From contig CAYNVQ010000001.1 in assembly GCA_964400735.1 (NCBI GenBank), positions 496,001 to 560,000 of the forward strand: a stretch of 64,000 bases of DNA. Reading direction: 5' to 3'. The first letter of the stretch is position 1, and each line of letters begins with the position of its first letter. This document shows, piece after piece, positions 35,238-44,225 of the stretch. Under the pieces are notes generated by a model, which was not told the DNA's origin, made no database searches, and saw only the letters and a program-made list of their open reading frames with translations. Position numbers and translations under genes: made by a program. The DNA is from CAYNVQ01 sp964400735 (GTDB lineage Bacteria; Acidobacteriota; Aminicenantia; Aminicenantales; Aminicenantaceae).

Positions 35238-35323
35238 GTTTTTTATAACAACGATCTAACATAGCTTGTTCACAAGTCAAGGCCAAAACCCAACACCTAC
35301 CTATCCCACCCTTCCACCAAAGG

Positions 35324-35420
35324 ATTAGCGATGGAGTGGCCCATGAAAATGAAACATACCGGTATTTATACGTCTATTTTTATAGGGATAGGTCGCAAAT
35401 GTTTCTAGGGCATCGCTAAT
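35324..35420. repeat. 10-bp inverted repeat, arms 77 bp apart
   Basis: ATTAGCGATG (35324-35333) and CATCGCTAAT (35411-35420) are exact reverse complements. The right arm is next to a solo MITE end (35435-35462). It may be the remnant of a degenerate element; there is no coding content in this gap. Confidence 0.4.
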
Positions 35421-35434
35421 ATCGGACTACAGGG

Positions 35435-35462
35435 ATAGGGTGGTACCTTGAGGAGCGTCCCC
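35435..35462. repeat. solo copy of the MITE terminal repeat
   Basis: ATAGGGTGGTACCTTGAGG followed by AGCGTCCCC, the right-end orientation of the repeat at 46931-47056. No clear left partner was found nearby. Confidence 0.65.
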
Positions 35463-35463
35463 A

Positions 35464-38400
35464 TTATCTGATGATGGTACGGATTTTGCGGAGGAAATCC
35501 TCGGGGAGTCGGGCTTTTCTCATCAGTTCCCGTCCTTCTCTGCGCTGTCCAAAGTGGACAAGGGCCAGGCCGCCGAAGTATCGGTTTTCTCCACTGCCGG
35601 AAGGGTCTTCCATCGTTCGATCGTAGATGGCCTTCCTCATCTCTTCGGCTTTTTCCCTCTCCCCTAACCTCTCATAGCAATAAGCGATCAGGAAATCCTG
35701 CATTCTCTGGTCCGGCTCATAGGGCTTTCCTGTACCAAGGCTCTCAGGATAGGTCTTGGCTTTTGCCAGATGCTGAATCGCCTGATCGTAATTGCGCTCC
35801 TGGATGTTATCCAGGCCCAGATGCACCTGAGTGAGGACAAAGAGGCGATGGATGTCGCTCGCTCCCTCGTAGGGAAGAACGACCAGGCCATCGAGGATGC
35901 GGGCCGCTTCCTCATAGCGGTCATTGGCCATCAAGGAGCGGACCCTATCGACCTTGACGGCATCCTCCTCCGGAAACAGCTCGAATGCTTTTTGGGAGGA
36001 AGCCAACGCCTCCTCTGCTAATCCCTGCTGGATGTAAAAATCGGTCAGGGTGCTCCAGTTTTTCCATGATTTCTCGTCTATCTCGACCGCTTTCTCGAAG
36101 TCGGCCTGGGCCAGATTCAAATCGACGGACTTGTAAAAGTGCCCCCTGGCAAGATAAAAAGGCGCGTAGTCCGTATGATCTATGGAATCGAAAAGGCTTT
36201 GGGCTTCCCCGGTCCTCCCCTTGCTCCAAAGGATCAAGGCCAGGTAATATCTGGCCTTCCAATCGCTCGGAGCGGTCTGGGCGGCCCATTCAAACACCGG
36301 TATAGATTCTTCCCGAAATGGAAAAACCAGCCAGGGAGAAAGGTCTTGCGCCTTCTCCAGATGAATTTTGCTTTTCTTGGGATCTTCTTCACAGAGAAGA
36401 TAGGCCAACCAGTAGGATGCCGTAGGAAAATCCGGGACAAATTCTAAAAGCTCCACGGCCTGATCCTGTAAATTCAGCTTCACATAATAGAGGGCGAGTT
36501 CGACATAGGTCTCATGGGAAAGCTCACTGCGGATCAGGGTGCGAAACTCGTCCAGGAGGACTTGGCTCGGGGATAGAAGATAGAGTTCATAACGGGCGAG
36601 GTGATTGAGGGGATCGATCTCTAGCACCTTTGCAAGTATCTCTTGAGCCTCGAAGGGCTCGTGTTCAAGACGGTGGATCACGGCCTTCAAGAGGAGAGCG
36701 TTGATGTTGGTCGTATTGAAAGACAGGGCCTTATTGACATAATCCAGAGCCAAATCATAGTCTTTTTCCAAAAAATAGATCTCGGCCATCTGAGAATAGG
36801 CGCTTGAGCTGTACTCCAGGGAGCGGGACGCCCAACCCAACGTCTCTTTGGCATCCAGGTTATTCCCTTGTCTTCGGGCTACGACCCCGTAGATATAGTT
36901 GGCTTCCGGATCATACATCTCATTGAGAAGGGCTCTGTGGGCATAGAATCGCGCTGTATCGTACTCCCCTCTCCGGCAGTAGATCTCGGCCACCCTGCAC
37001 AAGGCCCTGGTGTGGAGAGGATCCTTTTCCAGGCATTTCAAATACTGCTCCAGTGCCGTGTAGTAGTTCCTTTCCTGTTCGGCACGTTTGGCAGAGAGAA
37101 AAATGCCCTCGGCCGTTGTCTCGTCGAATGGATGGAACCGGATGGGCCGGGTCAGATCGTTGGCCTCAGGATCGCTGGAGTAGGTCAATTTTTTTGTAAT
37201 TTCGACTTCATAAGCTCGATTTTTATCAAGCTCGCCAGTATCCAGTGGGATATCTTTGGTGAAGGTCTGGGCTGTTTCCAGGTCGAGACGCTCTCTGTAA
37301 ATTACTTTGTCTCCCTGTCTCAACACCAAATCGTCATTCAATTTTTGAAGCGGAAAAATGGAAACCTTGATAGAATTTTCCTCTTGAGCCACGTTCAGAA
37401 CTCCCAACGGCGAGGCCTTGACCATAGGGCCGATATCTTTATAGGGAAACCAGATTTCCTTCCAGGTGTCGGCTGTGTAAGGAGCAAAAAGCCCATGATC
37501 GCTCTGGTTGAAGTATCGGCCGGCCTGGGGTTCGCTGTACTGGCCGTCTGTATCCGTGAGCAGGTCCTCCCAGATCATGCCCTGCCGTGAAAGGCCCCAG
37601 ATCCAGATCTTGTGACCTGGGATATCCTCATACAGAGCCCAATGGCCGAATCCGAAGCGCAAATTATGCCAGTATGCGCCGAAAAAGTTTTCATACTCTC
37701 CCACTGTGAAATAGCTTTTGTAGGAGCCGAAGTCGTTGTTTTTATACCAGGATAGGTCACGCCCCTGCTCATCCACAGGCCAGGGGCTCAAAGGTACAGA
37801 GTAGTTGTGCCCGATGTGCTGGGTCCCTGGAAAGATATACTGGAGATCCTCTGTGGCCTTTACGGCCGCATTCATCCAGGAATAATAGGACTGGTGAAAG
37901 GGAGATGGGTTGTACCAGAAGGCCTTGGTCTCGAAATAAGCCTTGTCTCTAGGCAGGTGGATGGTTACGCTCCAGCGGGTTCGGGAGGGCAGGTCCAAGG
38001 CTCCAACCACACAGCTCACGCTCCTGTCTGGATTTTTCTGTATCAAATAGTCGACCGAAGTGGCAGTGGATGGGGTATGACCTACTATGCCGAAGTTGAA
38101 CTCGATGCCTCCTGAAGTCCAGGGTCCTCGTAGGGCGATTTCTCGAAACTTCATCACATGGTTCTGGTAGATGAACTCATGGCCAGTTGATTTCTCAACA
38201 GCGCCCCAGACTTTTCCCCCCACCTCGGGAAGGACCGAGACTTCGATATAGGGGTTCTCCATACGGACGACTTTCCATTCCTTATCTACAGCAGCCTGGG
38301 TGAATTTATCAAAGAAAAAATAAGGGTAGAGACGTGCTCCTCTCCCCCATAAGCTGGAACGGGTAAGGATGGGCACGGGATCAGGTTCAGAAAAAGGATA

Positions 38401-38526
38401 AGTTTTGATCGTTTCAATGCTTTCTGTGATCGTCGTTGTTTTTGCCGGCTGGCATCCCGTCAACGCTATAGAGATCATCAGGATTAATAAAAGGATAGAT
38501 AAAGTTCTCCACTTGATCCATTCCAT
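35464..38526 (-). CDS. DUF5107 domain lipoprotein with TPR repeats
   Basis: 1020 residues. Lipoprotein signal with lipobox ALTGC at about residue 25. Residues about 55-340 form the DUF5107 domain (NPYIEVSVLPEVGGKVWGAVEK, GPWTSGGIEFNFGIVGHTPST), a galactose-mutarotase-like beta-sandwich found in carbohydrate-related loci. From about residue 465 to the end TPR repeats run almost without break (ALEQYLKCLEKDPLHTRALCR and so on). Likely binds or processes a carbohydrate at the envelope, with TPRs for protein contact; no enzyme activity can be shown. Strong GAGGAG before the ATG. Monocistronic. Confidence 0.85.
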   Translation of the reverse strand: MEWIKWRTLSILLLILMISIALTGCQPAKTTTITESIETIKTYPFSEPDPVPILTRSSLWGRGARLYPYFFFDKFTQAAVDKEWKVVRMENPYIEVSVLPEVGGKVWGAVEKSTGHEFIYQNHVMKFREIALRGPWTSGGIEFNFGIVGHTPSTATSVDYLIQKNPDRSVSCVVGALDLPSRTRWSVTIHLPRDKAYFETKAFWYNPSPFHQSYYSWMNAAVKATEDLQYIFPGTQHIGHNYSVPLSPWPVDEQGRDLSWYKNNDFGSYKSYFTVGEYENFFGAYWHNLRFGFGHWALYEDIPGHKIWIWGLSRQGMIWEDLLTDTDGQYSEPQAGRYFNQSDHGLFAPYTADTWKEIWFPYKDIGPMVKASPLGVLNVAQEENSIKVSIFPLQKLNDDLVLRQGDKVIYRERLDLETAQTFTKDIPLDTGELDKNRAYEVEITKKLTYSSDPEANDLTRPIRFHPFDETTAEGIFLSAKRAEQERNYYTALEQYLKCLEKDPLHTRALCRVAEIYCRRGEYDTARFYAHRALLNEMYDPEANYIYGVVARRQGNNLDAKETLGWASRSLEYSSSAYSQMAEIYFLEKDYDLALDYVNKALSFNTTNINALLLKAVIHRLEHEPFEAQEILAKVLEIDPLNHLARYELYLLSPSQVLLDEFRTLIRSELSHETYVELALYYVKLNLQDQAVELLEFVPDFPTASYWLAYLLCEEDPKKSKIHLEKAQDLSPWLVFPFREESIPVFEWAAQTAPSDWKARYYLALILWSKGRTGEAQSLFDSIDHTDYAPFYLARGHFYKSVDLNLAQADFEKAVEIDEKSWKNWSTLTDFYIQQGLAEEALASSQKAFELFPEEDAVKVDRVRSLMANDRYEEAARILDGLVVLPYEGASDIHRLFVLTQVHLGLDNIQERNYDQAIQHLAKAKTYPESLGTGKPYEPDQRMQDFLIAYCYERLGEREKAEEMRKAIYDRTMEDPSGSGENRYFGGLALVHFGQRREGRELMRKARLPEDFLRKIRTIIR

Positions 38527-38661
38527 GAAATTCTCCTCGCGTAAAAAATATAATTGGCTAACTCATAGTTATATAACTAAAGGTTGTTAATTAATAAAAT
38601 TAATGACTACTAGTTTATAGCTAGGGGCATCGATATTATGCTCAATTGGAGACCGGGCTTA

Positions 38662-39996
38662 TCAATCCCCTCCAATTTGAAGCATCTTGATCCTGAAAGT
38701 TGGAGCCGTAAATCCTCTGTTCAAGTCTAGATCATTGGCTACCATGTCGATGGAATCGAACATTTCAAAGGCTGTTCCGGCTATGGTCAGCCCTTTTACC
38801 GGAAAAGCGCTTTTTCCTTCTTCGATCCAAAAACCCGAAGCTCCTCCGCTGAAATTTCCATTGACAGGATTGATCCCGTATCCCGTAACACCTTTGAGGT
38901 AAAGTCCTGTCCTCGTTGCCTTGATGATTTCTTCTGGAGTCATCTCTCCTGCTTCCATATAAAAATTGTGAGCACCGATCCCGGGCAAGCTCTTGAATCC
39001 TCCCCGGGAGGCGTTTCCCGTGCTCTTCACTCCTGCTCTCTTGGCTACGATGGTGTTGTACATAAATCCTTTCAAAATTCCCTTTTCTACGATAATACGT
39101 TTTTGAGTCGGAACACCTTCTCCGTCAAAAGGCTTGCTCCTTAGGCTTCTGGGACGCGTTCCGTCATCAATGATAGTCACAAGCTCTGAGGCAATCTTCT
39201 GGTCGACTTTATCTCCCAGGAAACTGGCTCCCTGAAGAACACGCTCTCCGTCTATAGCATTCAATATCCCGCCCAAAATAGACCGTGCGACATCCGGATC
39301 AAAGATAACCGCTGCCTTTTGGGTCTTGACCATTCGTGGATCCAGCATTTCATAGGCATCCTTGGCCGCTTTCTGAGCGACCTCCTCAACAGGTTTCAGC
39401 TCGCTGAAAAACCGCCTTGAGCAGTATTCGCCTCCTGAAGATTTCTGGTCTCCCTTTTCGGCCACAACCGAAACGCCGAAGGAGCAGGCAGCTTCCTGGT
39501 AGGATTTGGACAGGCCATTAGAGTTGGCCAGATAGGTCTCTCCTTCGCCCTCTGAATAAGCTGCCCCTGCGCTTTTGGTTATCCTCGAGTCTTTCATGGC
39601 CGTTTTTTCCACAGCCATTGCCAATTCTATTTTCTTGTCCATGGATACCTGACTGATTTGGGGGTCATAAAGGCCAGAGACCTCGGTTATCCCTTTTTCA
39701 TCGGGAAGAACATTGTTCTCATCGGCCGTGGTTTTTCCCGCAAATCCTATGGCACTTTCTATGGCACCGTTCAAAGAAGCATCTGAAAAATCGTTGCAAC
39801 TGGCAAAGGCCATCCTTCCCCCGACAAATACTCTGAATCCCACTCCATGGGAGGCCGCTTCCTGCACGGTTTCGATCTCTCCGTTTCTGACCTCGATGCT
39901 CAGGTTGCGTCCATTTTCGAGATAAACCTCGGCCATATCCGCCCCTTTATCCAGGCTCCGTTTAACCAATTGTTCAGTTAATGCTTTGTAATCCAT
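38662..39996 (-). CDS. pmbA: PmbA/TldE-family metallopeptidase partner subunit
   Basis: 444 residues from ATG 39996, preceded by AAAGGAG; a longer in-frame extension to 40155 overlaps tldD and lacks a ribosome-binding site. It matches the PmbA (TldE) branch: IEVRNGEIETVQEAASHGVGFRVFVGGRMAFAS at the N-terminus and the C-terminal GGASGFWIEEGKSAFPVKGLTIAGT. As in other PmbA proteins there is no HExxxH; the TldD partner supplies the zinc site. The heterodimer degrades unfolded or modified peptides and matures microcin and related peptides in E. coli. It follows tldD by 25 bp in one operon. No signal peptide is visible here, unlike its partner. Confidence 0.9.
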   Translation of the reverse strand: MDYKALTEQLVKRSLDKGADMAEVYLENGRNLSIEVRNGEIETVQEAASHGVGFRVFVGGRMAFASCNDFSDASLNGAIESAIGFAGKTTADENNVLPDEKGITEVSGLYDPQISQVSMDKKIELAMAVEKTAMKDSRITKSAGAAYSEGEGETYLANSNGLSKSYQEAACSFGVSVVAEKGDQKSSGGEYCSRRFFSELKPVEEVAQKAAKDAYEMLDPRMVKTQKAAVIFDPDVARSILGGILNAIDGERVLQGASFLGDKVDQKIASELVTIIDDGTRPRSLRSKPFDGEGVPTQKRIIVEKGILKGFMYNTIVAKRAGVKSTGNASRGGFKSLPGIGAHNFYMEAGEMTPEEIIKATRTGLYLKGVTGYGINPVNGNFSGGASGFWIEEGKSAFPVKGLTIAGTAFEMFDSIDMVANDLDLNRGFTAPTFRIKMLQIGGD

Positions 39997-40021
39997 GTTG
40001 ATCTCCTTTTTTCTGAAGAGC

Positions 40022-41566
40022 CTATCCTCTTCTGGCCCTGCTTCCTCCCACGTTGATGCCCCGGATCCTGACTGTTGGCTGGCCAGCCGAGACCTCGGCT
40101 GCCTGTCCTTTGCCGCAAATTCCAGGTCCGAATGCCAGGTCATCGCCAACCGCATCGATGTTGGAAATGATGTCCAGGCAATTGCCGATTAAAGTGGCTC
40201 CCCTGACCGGAACGGTCTTTTTTCCGTCCTCGATAAGATAGACTTCGCGGCAGGTAAAATTGAACACTCCCGTTGTCGGGTTAACACTTCCGCCGCTGAG
40301 ACTCTGAACATAGATGCCGCTCTTGGTCGAGGCCAATATATCCTCGGGCTTATCCTTGCCTTTATCGATGTAGGTATTGGTCATCCGGGGAATGGGGATA
40401 TAACGGAAGCTTTCGCGCCGGCCGTTTCCTGTGCGCTCCATTCCCAGTTGTTTGGCAGATAAAATATCCGACATATATTTTTCGAGCACACCCTCTCTGA
40501 TCAGAACGTTCTTTTTCATCTGGGTGCCTTCATCGTCGAAATTCGTCGTTCCTCTGAAATTGGGCAAACTGCCATTATCCACCATGGTGAACACATCGCT
40601 GGCCACTTTCTGTCCCAATTTCCCCGTGAAAACGCCGATCTCTTTGGCAATACTATCTGCCTCGAGGGGATGACCGACGGCCTCATGCACAAGAACTCCT
40701 CCCCAGCCGTTTTGCATCACCACATCCATCTTCCCCGCCGGGCAGTCTTTCGCATCCAGCATGGCGATGGATTCACGGGCCGAGGTGGTGGCGACTTCCT
40801 CAGGAGAGGCCATATCGAACATTTCGAATCCAGAGTGCTTGCTCAACCTCTCCCGTCCCATATGTCTGGTGTTATTTCCAACACCCAGAGTCTGGACGAT
40901 GAAAAACAGCAATGGCAGCTCATCGCTCAACAGCAATCCTTCGCTATTGGCTATGGTTCTCCCCCGAACTTCATCATAATAGCTGATCGAGGCCATTTTT
41001 ATCCTCGGGTCATAATCCAACGCCGCTTGATTGGCCCTCTGCATGACTTCCAGACGCTTCGCATCAGCGACATCTCCCAGAGGGAGCTGGACCGTGATAA
41101 AGGATTCTCGGCTTTTCGGCTCGACAGCTACAGGAACGATGGTTTTAGACTCCTGTGCGACATAGGAAGCGGTTTCGGCTGCCTTCAATAAATTTTCCTC
41201 TGTGATTTCATCCGTGTAGGCAAACCCGGTCTTATCCCCGGAAATAACTCTCACACCTGCTCCTTGGTCGATACCGAATACCGCACTTTTGAACTTGCTC
41301 TCTTCCATAAGAATGCTACGGGAAATTCTATTTTCCACGTACACATCGGCGAATTCGCCTCCCCTCTCCAGGGCTTTGCGAATTGTCCGGTCAAAAACCT
41401 CGGAGCCCAATTCCAGCTTGGCGCTTACGGTCTCTGACTTTTTGCAGGAGAGAAGCTGCGTCATGAGAGCTGGTGTCGCCGCCAGAGCGATCCCTCCTTT
41501 CATGCTCATCTGGAGGAATTTCCGACGAGGAATATCTCTCACCAAAAAATCGTTGAATCTCTTCAT
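40022..41566 (-). CDS. tldD: TldD-family metalloprotease with Tat signal
   Basis: 514 residues from ATG 41566, with GAGG 7 nt upstream; a GTG at 41578 would add four residues. The zinc motif H-E-A-V-G-H (VLVHEAVGHPLEAD) is present near residue 260, so this is the catalytic subunit of the TldD/PmbA pair. The N-terminus is unusual for TldD: R14-R15-K-F-L-Q, a hydrophobic stretch and a lipobox-like LLSC41 give a twin-arginine, probably lipoprotein, export signal. The complex would then act outside the cytoplasm, in contrast to E. coli TldD. First gene of the tldD-pmbA operon, under a consensus promoter at 41748-41776. Confidence 0.9.
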   Translation of the reverse strand: MKRFNDFLVRDIPRRKFLQMSMKGGIALAATPALMTQLLSCKKSETVSAKLELGSEVFDRTIRKALERGGEFADVYVENRISRSILMEESKFKSAVFGIDQGAGVRVISGDKTGFAYTDEITEENLLKAAETASYVAQESKTIVPVAVEPKSRESFITVQLPLGDVADAKRLEVMQRANQAALDYDPRIKMASISYYDEVRGRTIANSEGLLLSDELPLLFFIVQTLGVGNNTRHMGRERLSKHSGFEMFDMASPEEVATTSARESIAMLDAKDCPAGKMDVVMQNGWGGVLVHEAVGHPLEADSIAKEIGVFTGKLGQKVASDVFTMVDNGSLPNFRGTTNFDDEGTQMKKNVLIREGVLEKYMSDILSAKQLGMERTGNGRRESFRYIPIPRMTNTYIDKGKDKPEDILASTKSGIYVQSLSGGSVNPTTGVFNFTCREVYLIEDGKKTVPVRGATLIGNCLDIISNIDAVGDDLAFGPGICGKGQAAEVSAGQPTVRIRGINVGGSRARRG

Positions 41567-41743
41567 GCTCGACCTCACATTTTAATTTAGATCTCCTGAA
41601 TCGATGTCCAAATTAAGGGCAGATAAATCCAAGGGATAGATTGCCGCTGCCTTTAAATCGAAGATGCGTGTAATGGCCATGTCCCCTTGTGACTTGAATA
41701 TCCTTATAAAGCCCATTTGAATGATTCAGGAAAAATGATGAAA

Positions 41744-41776
41744 TGTCATTATATGACAGACAGATTTCTAAAGCAA
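41744..41776 (-). promoter_or_regulatory. sigma70 promoter of tldD-pmbA with overlapping palindrome
   Basis: Minus strand -35 TTGCTT (41776-41771), 17-bp spacer, perfect -10 TATAAT (41753-41748). The -10 is embedded in the palindrome TGTCAT-ATA-ATGACA (41744-41758), which looks like a repressor site. The leader would be about 175 nt. The rest of the 328-bp gap up to 41894 holds only the hairpin at 41827. Confidence 0.6.
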
Positions 41777-41826
41777 AAAAAAACGAAGATTTCAGGACCG
41801 CTAAATAAGATTTTGTTCAGAAATTT

Positions 41827-41884
41827 CGCCCTGGCTTGAGGTTGAGCCATTCAAAGCTGAACCTGAGGGGACTAAACCAGGGCG
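41827..41884 (-). terminator. long hairpin after the TolC gene
   Basis: CGCCCTGG (41827-41834) pairs with CCAGGGCG (41877-41884), and inner AGGTTGAGC pairs with GCTGAACCT with one mismatch. It starts 11 bp after the TolC stop codon. There is no strong T-run, so termination is likely but unproven. Confidence 0.5.
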
Positions 41885-41894
41885 CGTATCTCTT

Positions 41895-43463
41895 TTATTC
41901 GTCTCGCGACCAGACTTGCGTCATCTTGATGTTCTTTTTATCCAGCGTTATGCCCATGGCCCTGTCTAAAGCTGCCAGAGCCAGATTATAATCGATGGTG
42001 GCTCGGAGTTCCAGGCTGTGCGCATCGGCCAAATCTCTCTGGAGCAAAAGAACCTGGTAATTAGTGGTGAGCCCCACTTTGAGTTTTTTCTCTTCGGCTT
42101 CCAAGTTCTGCTGGGCTAGCTCTCTGGCGACCTTATAGGCCTGGACACGCTTATAACCTGTCTCCACGTTCCGCACCGCATCTCTTATTTCCAATAGAGC
42201 CTGCTGCTCTGTATTTCTCAGGTTCAACTCTGCCTGTTCCATATTGACTTTGGCTTGAGCGTATTGAGCCCGGGAAAAAACGGAAGTTATAGGAATAGAT
42301 AAGGTTAAGCCAACCGCCCAGTTCTTGTATTTAAAATTAAAGGCGTCCCTCAAGGCATTCGAAGCTCCACCAGGAACAGTTCCAACGATAACCTCTGTGA
42401 GAGGATCATCATTCAGATAGAGAACCTGGTCACCGGATACTCCAGGGCTCCAATAAGATGCCTGCAAATCAAGAGTGGGGAGAAGCTGGTTTTTGGCCAC
42501 ACTCAGGTCCAAATCTCTGCTTTTAAGTTCGACCCGCCCAACCTGAAGGTCAGGCCGATACTGCTTCCCCATAGCCAGAGCTTCCTCGAGGCCGATTTCT
42601 CTCTTTTCATAGGAAGGAGTTTCACTGGGCACGATCTCGATCAATTCTATTTTTTCCTCTGCAGCAAGGTTCATGATCGTTTTCAAGCGGTCTTCGTTGC
42701 TTTTTATCATCACCTCAGCCTGGAGGATATCCGCTTCCCTTCTTGCAACTTCGGCCTGGGCGCTCAGGACTTCGATGGGTGCCATCATGCCGACTTCCAC
42801 CTCTCTGGTATTTTTTTCCAGCAAATCCCGCGCCAGCTCCAAAGACCGCTGCAAGGCCTTGAGGTTTTCGACACTGTAGACAAGATTCCAGTAGGCTTCC
42901 TCCACGCTGTAAACGGTATCCAAAACGGCCTGCTTCAATCTGTTCTCCGATATCTCGGTGTTATTATTGGCTATGATGATTTCCCGACGGGTGACCTTAA
43001 AGCCGAAATTTTTCAAGATAGGCTGGGTAAAGGTAAAGGACAGTCGGCTTCCGTATCTAGGATTGATGGTCTGGAACCTCTGGGATGTATCGACAGAATA
43101 GGAAAAAAAGGAAATATCAAAGTTACCGCCGGTAGGGATAAGCTGGGTTAACTGAGCAGAATAATCGTAGTACTTCTGAATAACCTGATCAGCCGCATCG
43201 ATCCAGGAATAGGAAGGAGTATTGGTTTCCTGCCTGTTATATCCGAAGGTCAAGCTGGGAAAAAAGATTTCATTGGCTCGAGCAGCCGTCAGGTCGGACA
43301 GTTGGGGATTCAAAACCTCAACTTTTAGACCAAGGTTATTCCTCAAGGCGCCCACGATACACTCTTGCAAAGACATGGGTTTTTCTGTCGGCTGCTGTCC
43401 CCAGAGCATAGGGGCAAGTGCGATAACAAGGACAAGATTGAGGAGTCTTTTCTTTTTGGTCAT
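41895..43463 (-). CDS. TolC-family outer membrane efflux protein
   Basis: 522 residues, Sec signal peptide about 1-23 (ALAPMLWGQ). Two similar long helical repeats (around EEAYWNLVYSVENLKALQRSLELARDLLE and EIRDAVRNVETGYKRVQAYKVARELAQQ) with intervening beta segments match the duplicated TolC fold. It would form the outer-membrane channel for the ABC machinery encoded upstream. GGAGG precedes the ATG by 7 nt, and it follows the ABC ATPase gene by 36 bp, so a common operon is likely. No periplasmic adaptor (MacA/HlyD) is encoded in the window. Confidence 0.9.
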   Translation of the reverse strand: MTKKKRLLNLVLVIALAPMLWGQQPTEKPMSLQECIVGALRNNLGLKVEVLNPQLSDLTAARANEIFFPSLTFGYNRQETNTPSYSWIDAADQVIQKYYDYSAQLTQLIPTGGNFDISFFSYSVDTSQRFQTINPRYGSRLSFTFTQPILKNFGFKVTRREIIIANNNTEISENRLKQAVLDTVYSVEEAYWNLVYSVENLKALQRSLELARDLLEKNTREVEVGMMAPIEVLSAQAEVARREADILQAEVMIKSNEDRLKTIMNLAAEEKIELIEIVPSETPSYEKREIGLEEALAMGKQYRPDLQVGRVELKSRDLDLSVAKNQLLPTLDLQASYWSPGVSGDQVLYLNDDPLTEVIVGTVPGGASNALRDAFNFKYKNWAVGLTLSIPITSVFSRAQYAQAKVNMEQAELNLRNTEQQALLEIRDAVRNVETGYKRVQAYKVARELAQQNLEAEEKKLKVGLTTNYQVLLLQRDLADAHSLELRATIDYNLALAALDRAMGITLDKKNIKMTQVWSRDE

Positions 43464-43499
43464 TTTATATCCTCCAATGGGAAAATTTCATTCATGCAT

Positions 43500-44168
43500 T
43501 CATGGATTATCCACGATCCACCCATCGAGCAGATTGATGATCTTCTGACCATAGGCCGCATTTTTCTCCGAATGCGTCACCTGGATGATCGTGGTGCCGC
43601 TTTCATTCAGCTCCTTCAGCAGATCCATGACTTCCTCTCCTTCTTTGGTGTTCAGGTTTCCTGTAGGCTCATCGGCCAGTATAAGCTTGGGATTGATGAT
43701 GATGGCCCGGGCCACAGCCACTTTCTGCTGCTGTCCTCCGGATAATTGACTGGGAAAAAGATCTTTTTTGGCCACCATGTGAAACCTGTCCAGCATATCG
43801 GCAATTTTTCCTTTCCTTTCTGATCCTTTGACCTTTTTATACAACAGAGGCGTTTCGAGGTTTTCATAGACGGTCAGGTCATCGATGAGGTGGTAGCTTT
43901 GAAACACGAAACCGATATGGTTTTTATGGAGGTCGGAAAGTTGCCGTTCGCTCATCCTGTGGACGGGCCTATCATAGAAAAAGTACTCCCCGCTCGAAGG
44001 CGTATCCAGCATCCCAAGGATGTGCAACAGGGTGGATTTACCTGCCCCCGAGGGCCCCATGATGGTCAAGAATTCTCCTTCCTTCACATCTACATTGATG
44101 TTGCGCAGAACAAAGGTTTTGACAAAACCTGTCGAATAATACTTGGTGATGTCTCTCATTTTGATCAT
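43500..44168 (-). CDS. ABC transporter ATP-binding protein, MacB/LolD type
   Basis: 222 residues from ATG 44168 with GGAG 7 nt upstream (the longer TTG start at 44180 includes that ribosome-binding site and is less likely). Walker A G38-PSGAGKST, Q-loop FQSYHLIDDLTV, signature LSGGQQQKVAVARA, Walker B LILADEPTGNL and the switch His in VTHSEKN are all intact. This is the only ATPase in a window with six FtsX-like permeases, so it may serve several of them. It lies between a permease gene and tolC-like gene in the same direction. Confidence 0.92.
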   Translation of the reverse strand: MIKMRDITKYYSTGFVKTFVLRNINVDVKEGEFLTIMGPSGAGKSTLLHILGMLDTPSSGEYFFYDRPVHRMSERQLSDLHKNHIGFVFQSYHLIDDLTVYENLETPLLYKKVKGSERKGKIADMLDRFHMVAKKDLFPSQLSGGQQQKVAVARAIIINPKLILADEPTGNLNTKEGEEVMDLLKELNESGTTIIQVTHSEKNAAYGQKIINLLDGWIVDNP

Positions 44169-44225
44169 GTCGTACTCCAATTAAAGAATTTTCTCTGCTA
44201 TTTTACTTTGTATGGCTAATTTATT

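Noticed and set aside
34449..35264. 271-codon plus-strand frame
   Set aside because: Antisense to the DUF169 gene, whose conserved cysteine motifs identify the real strand.
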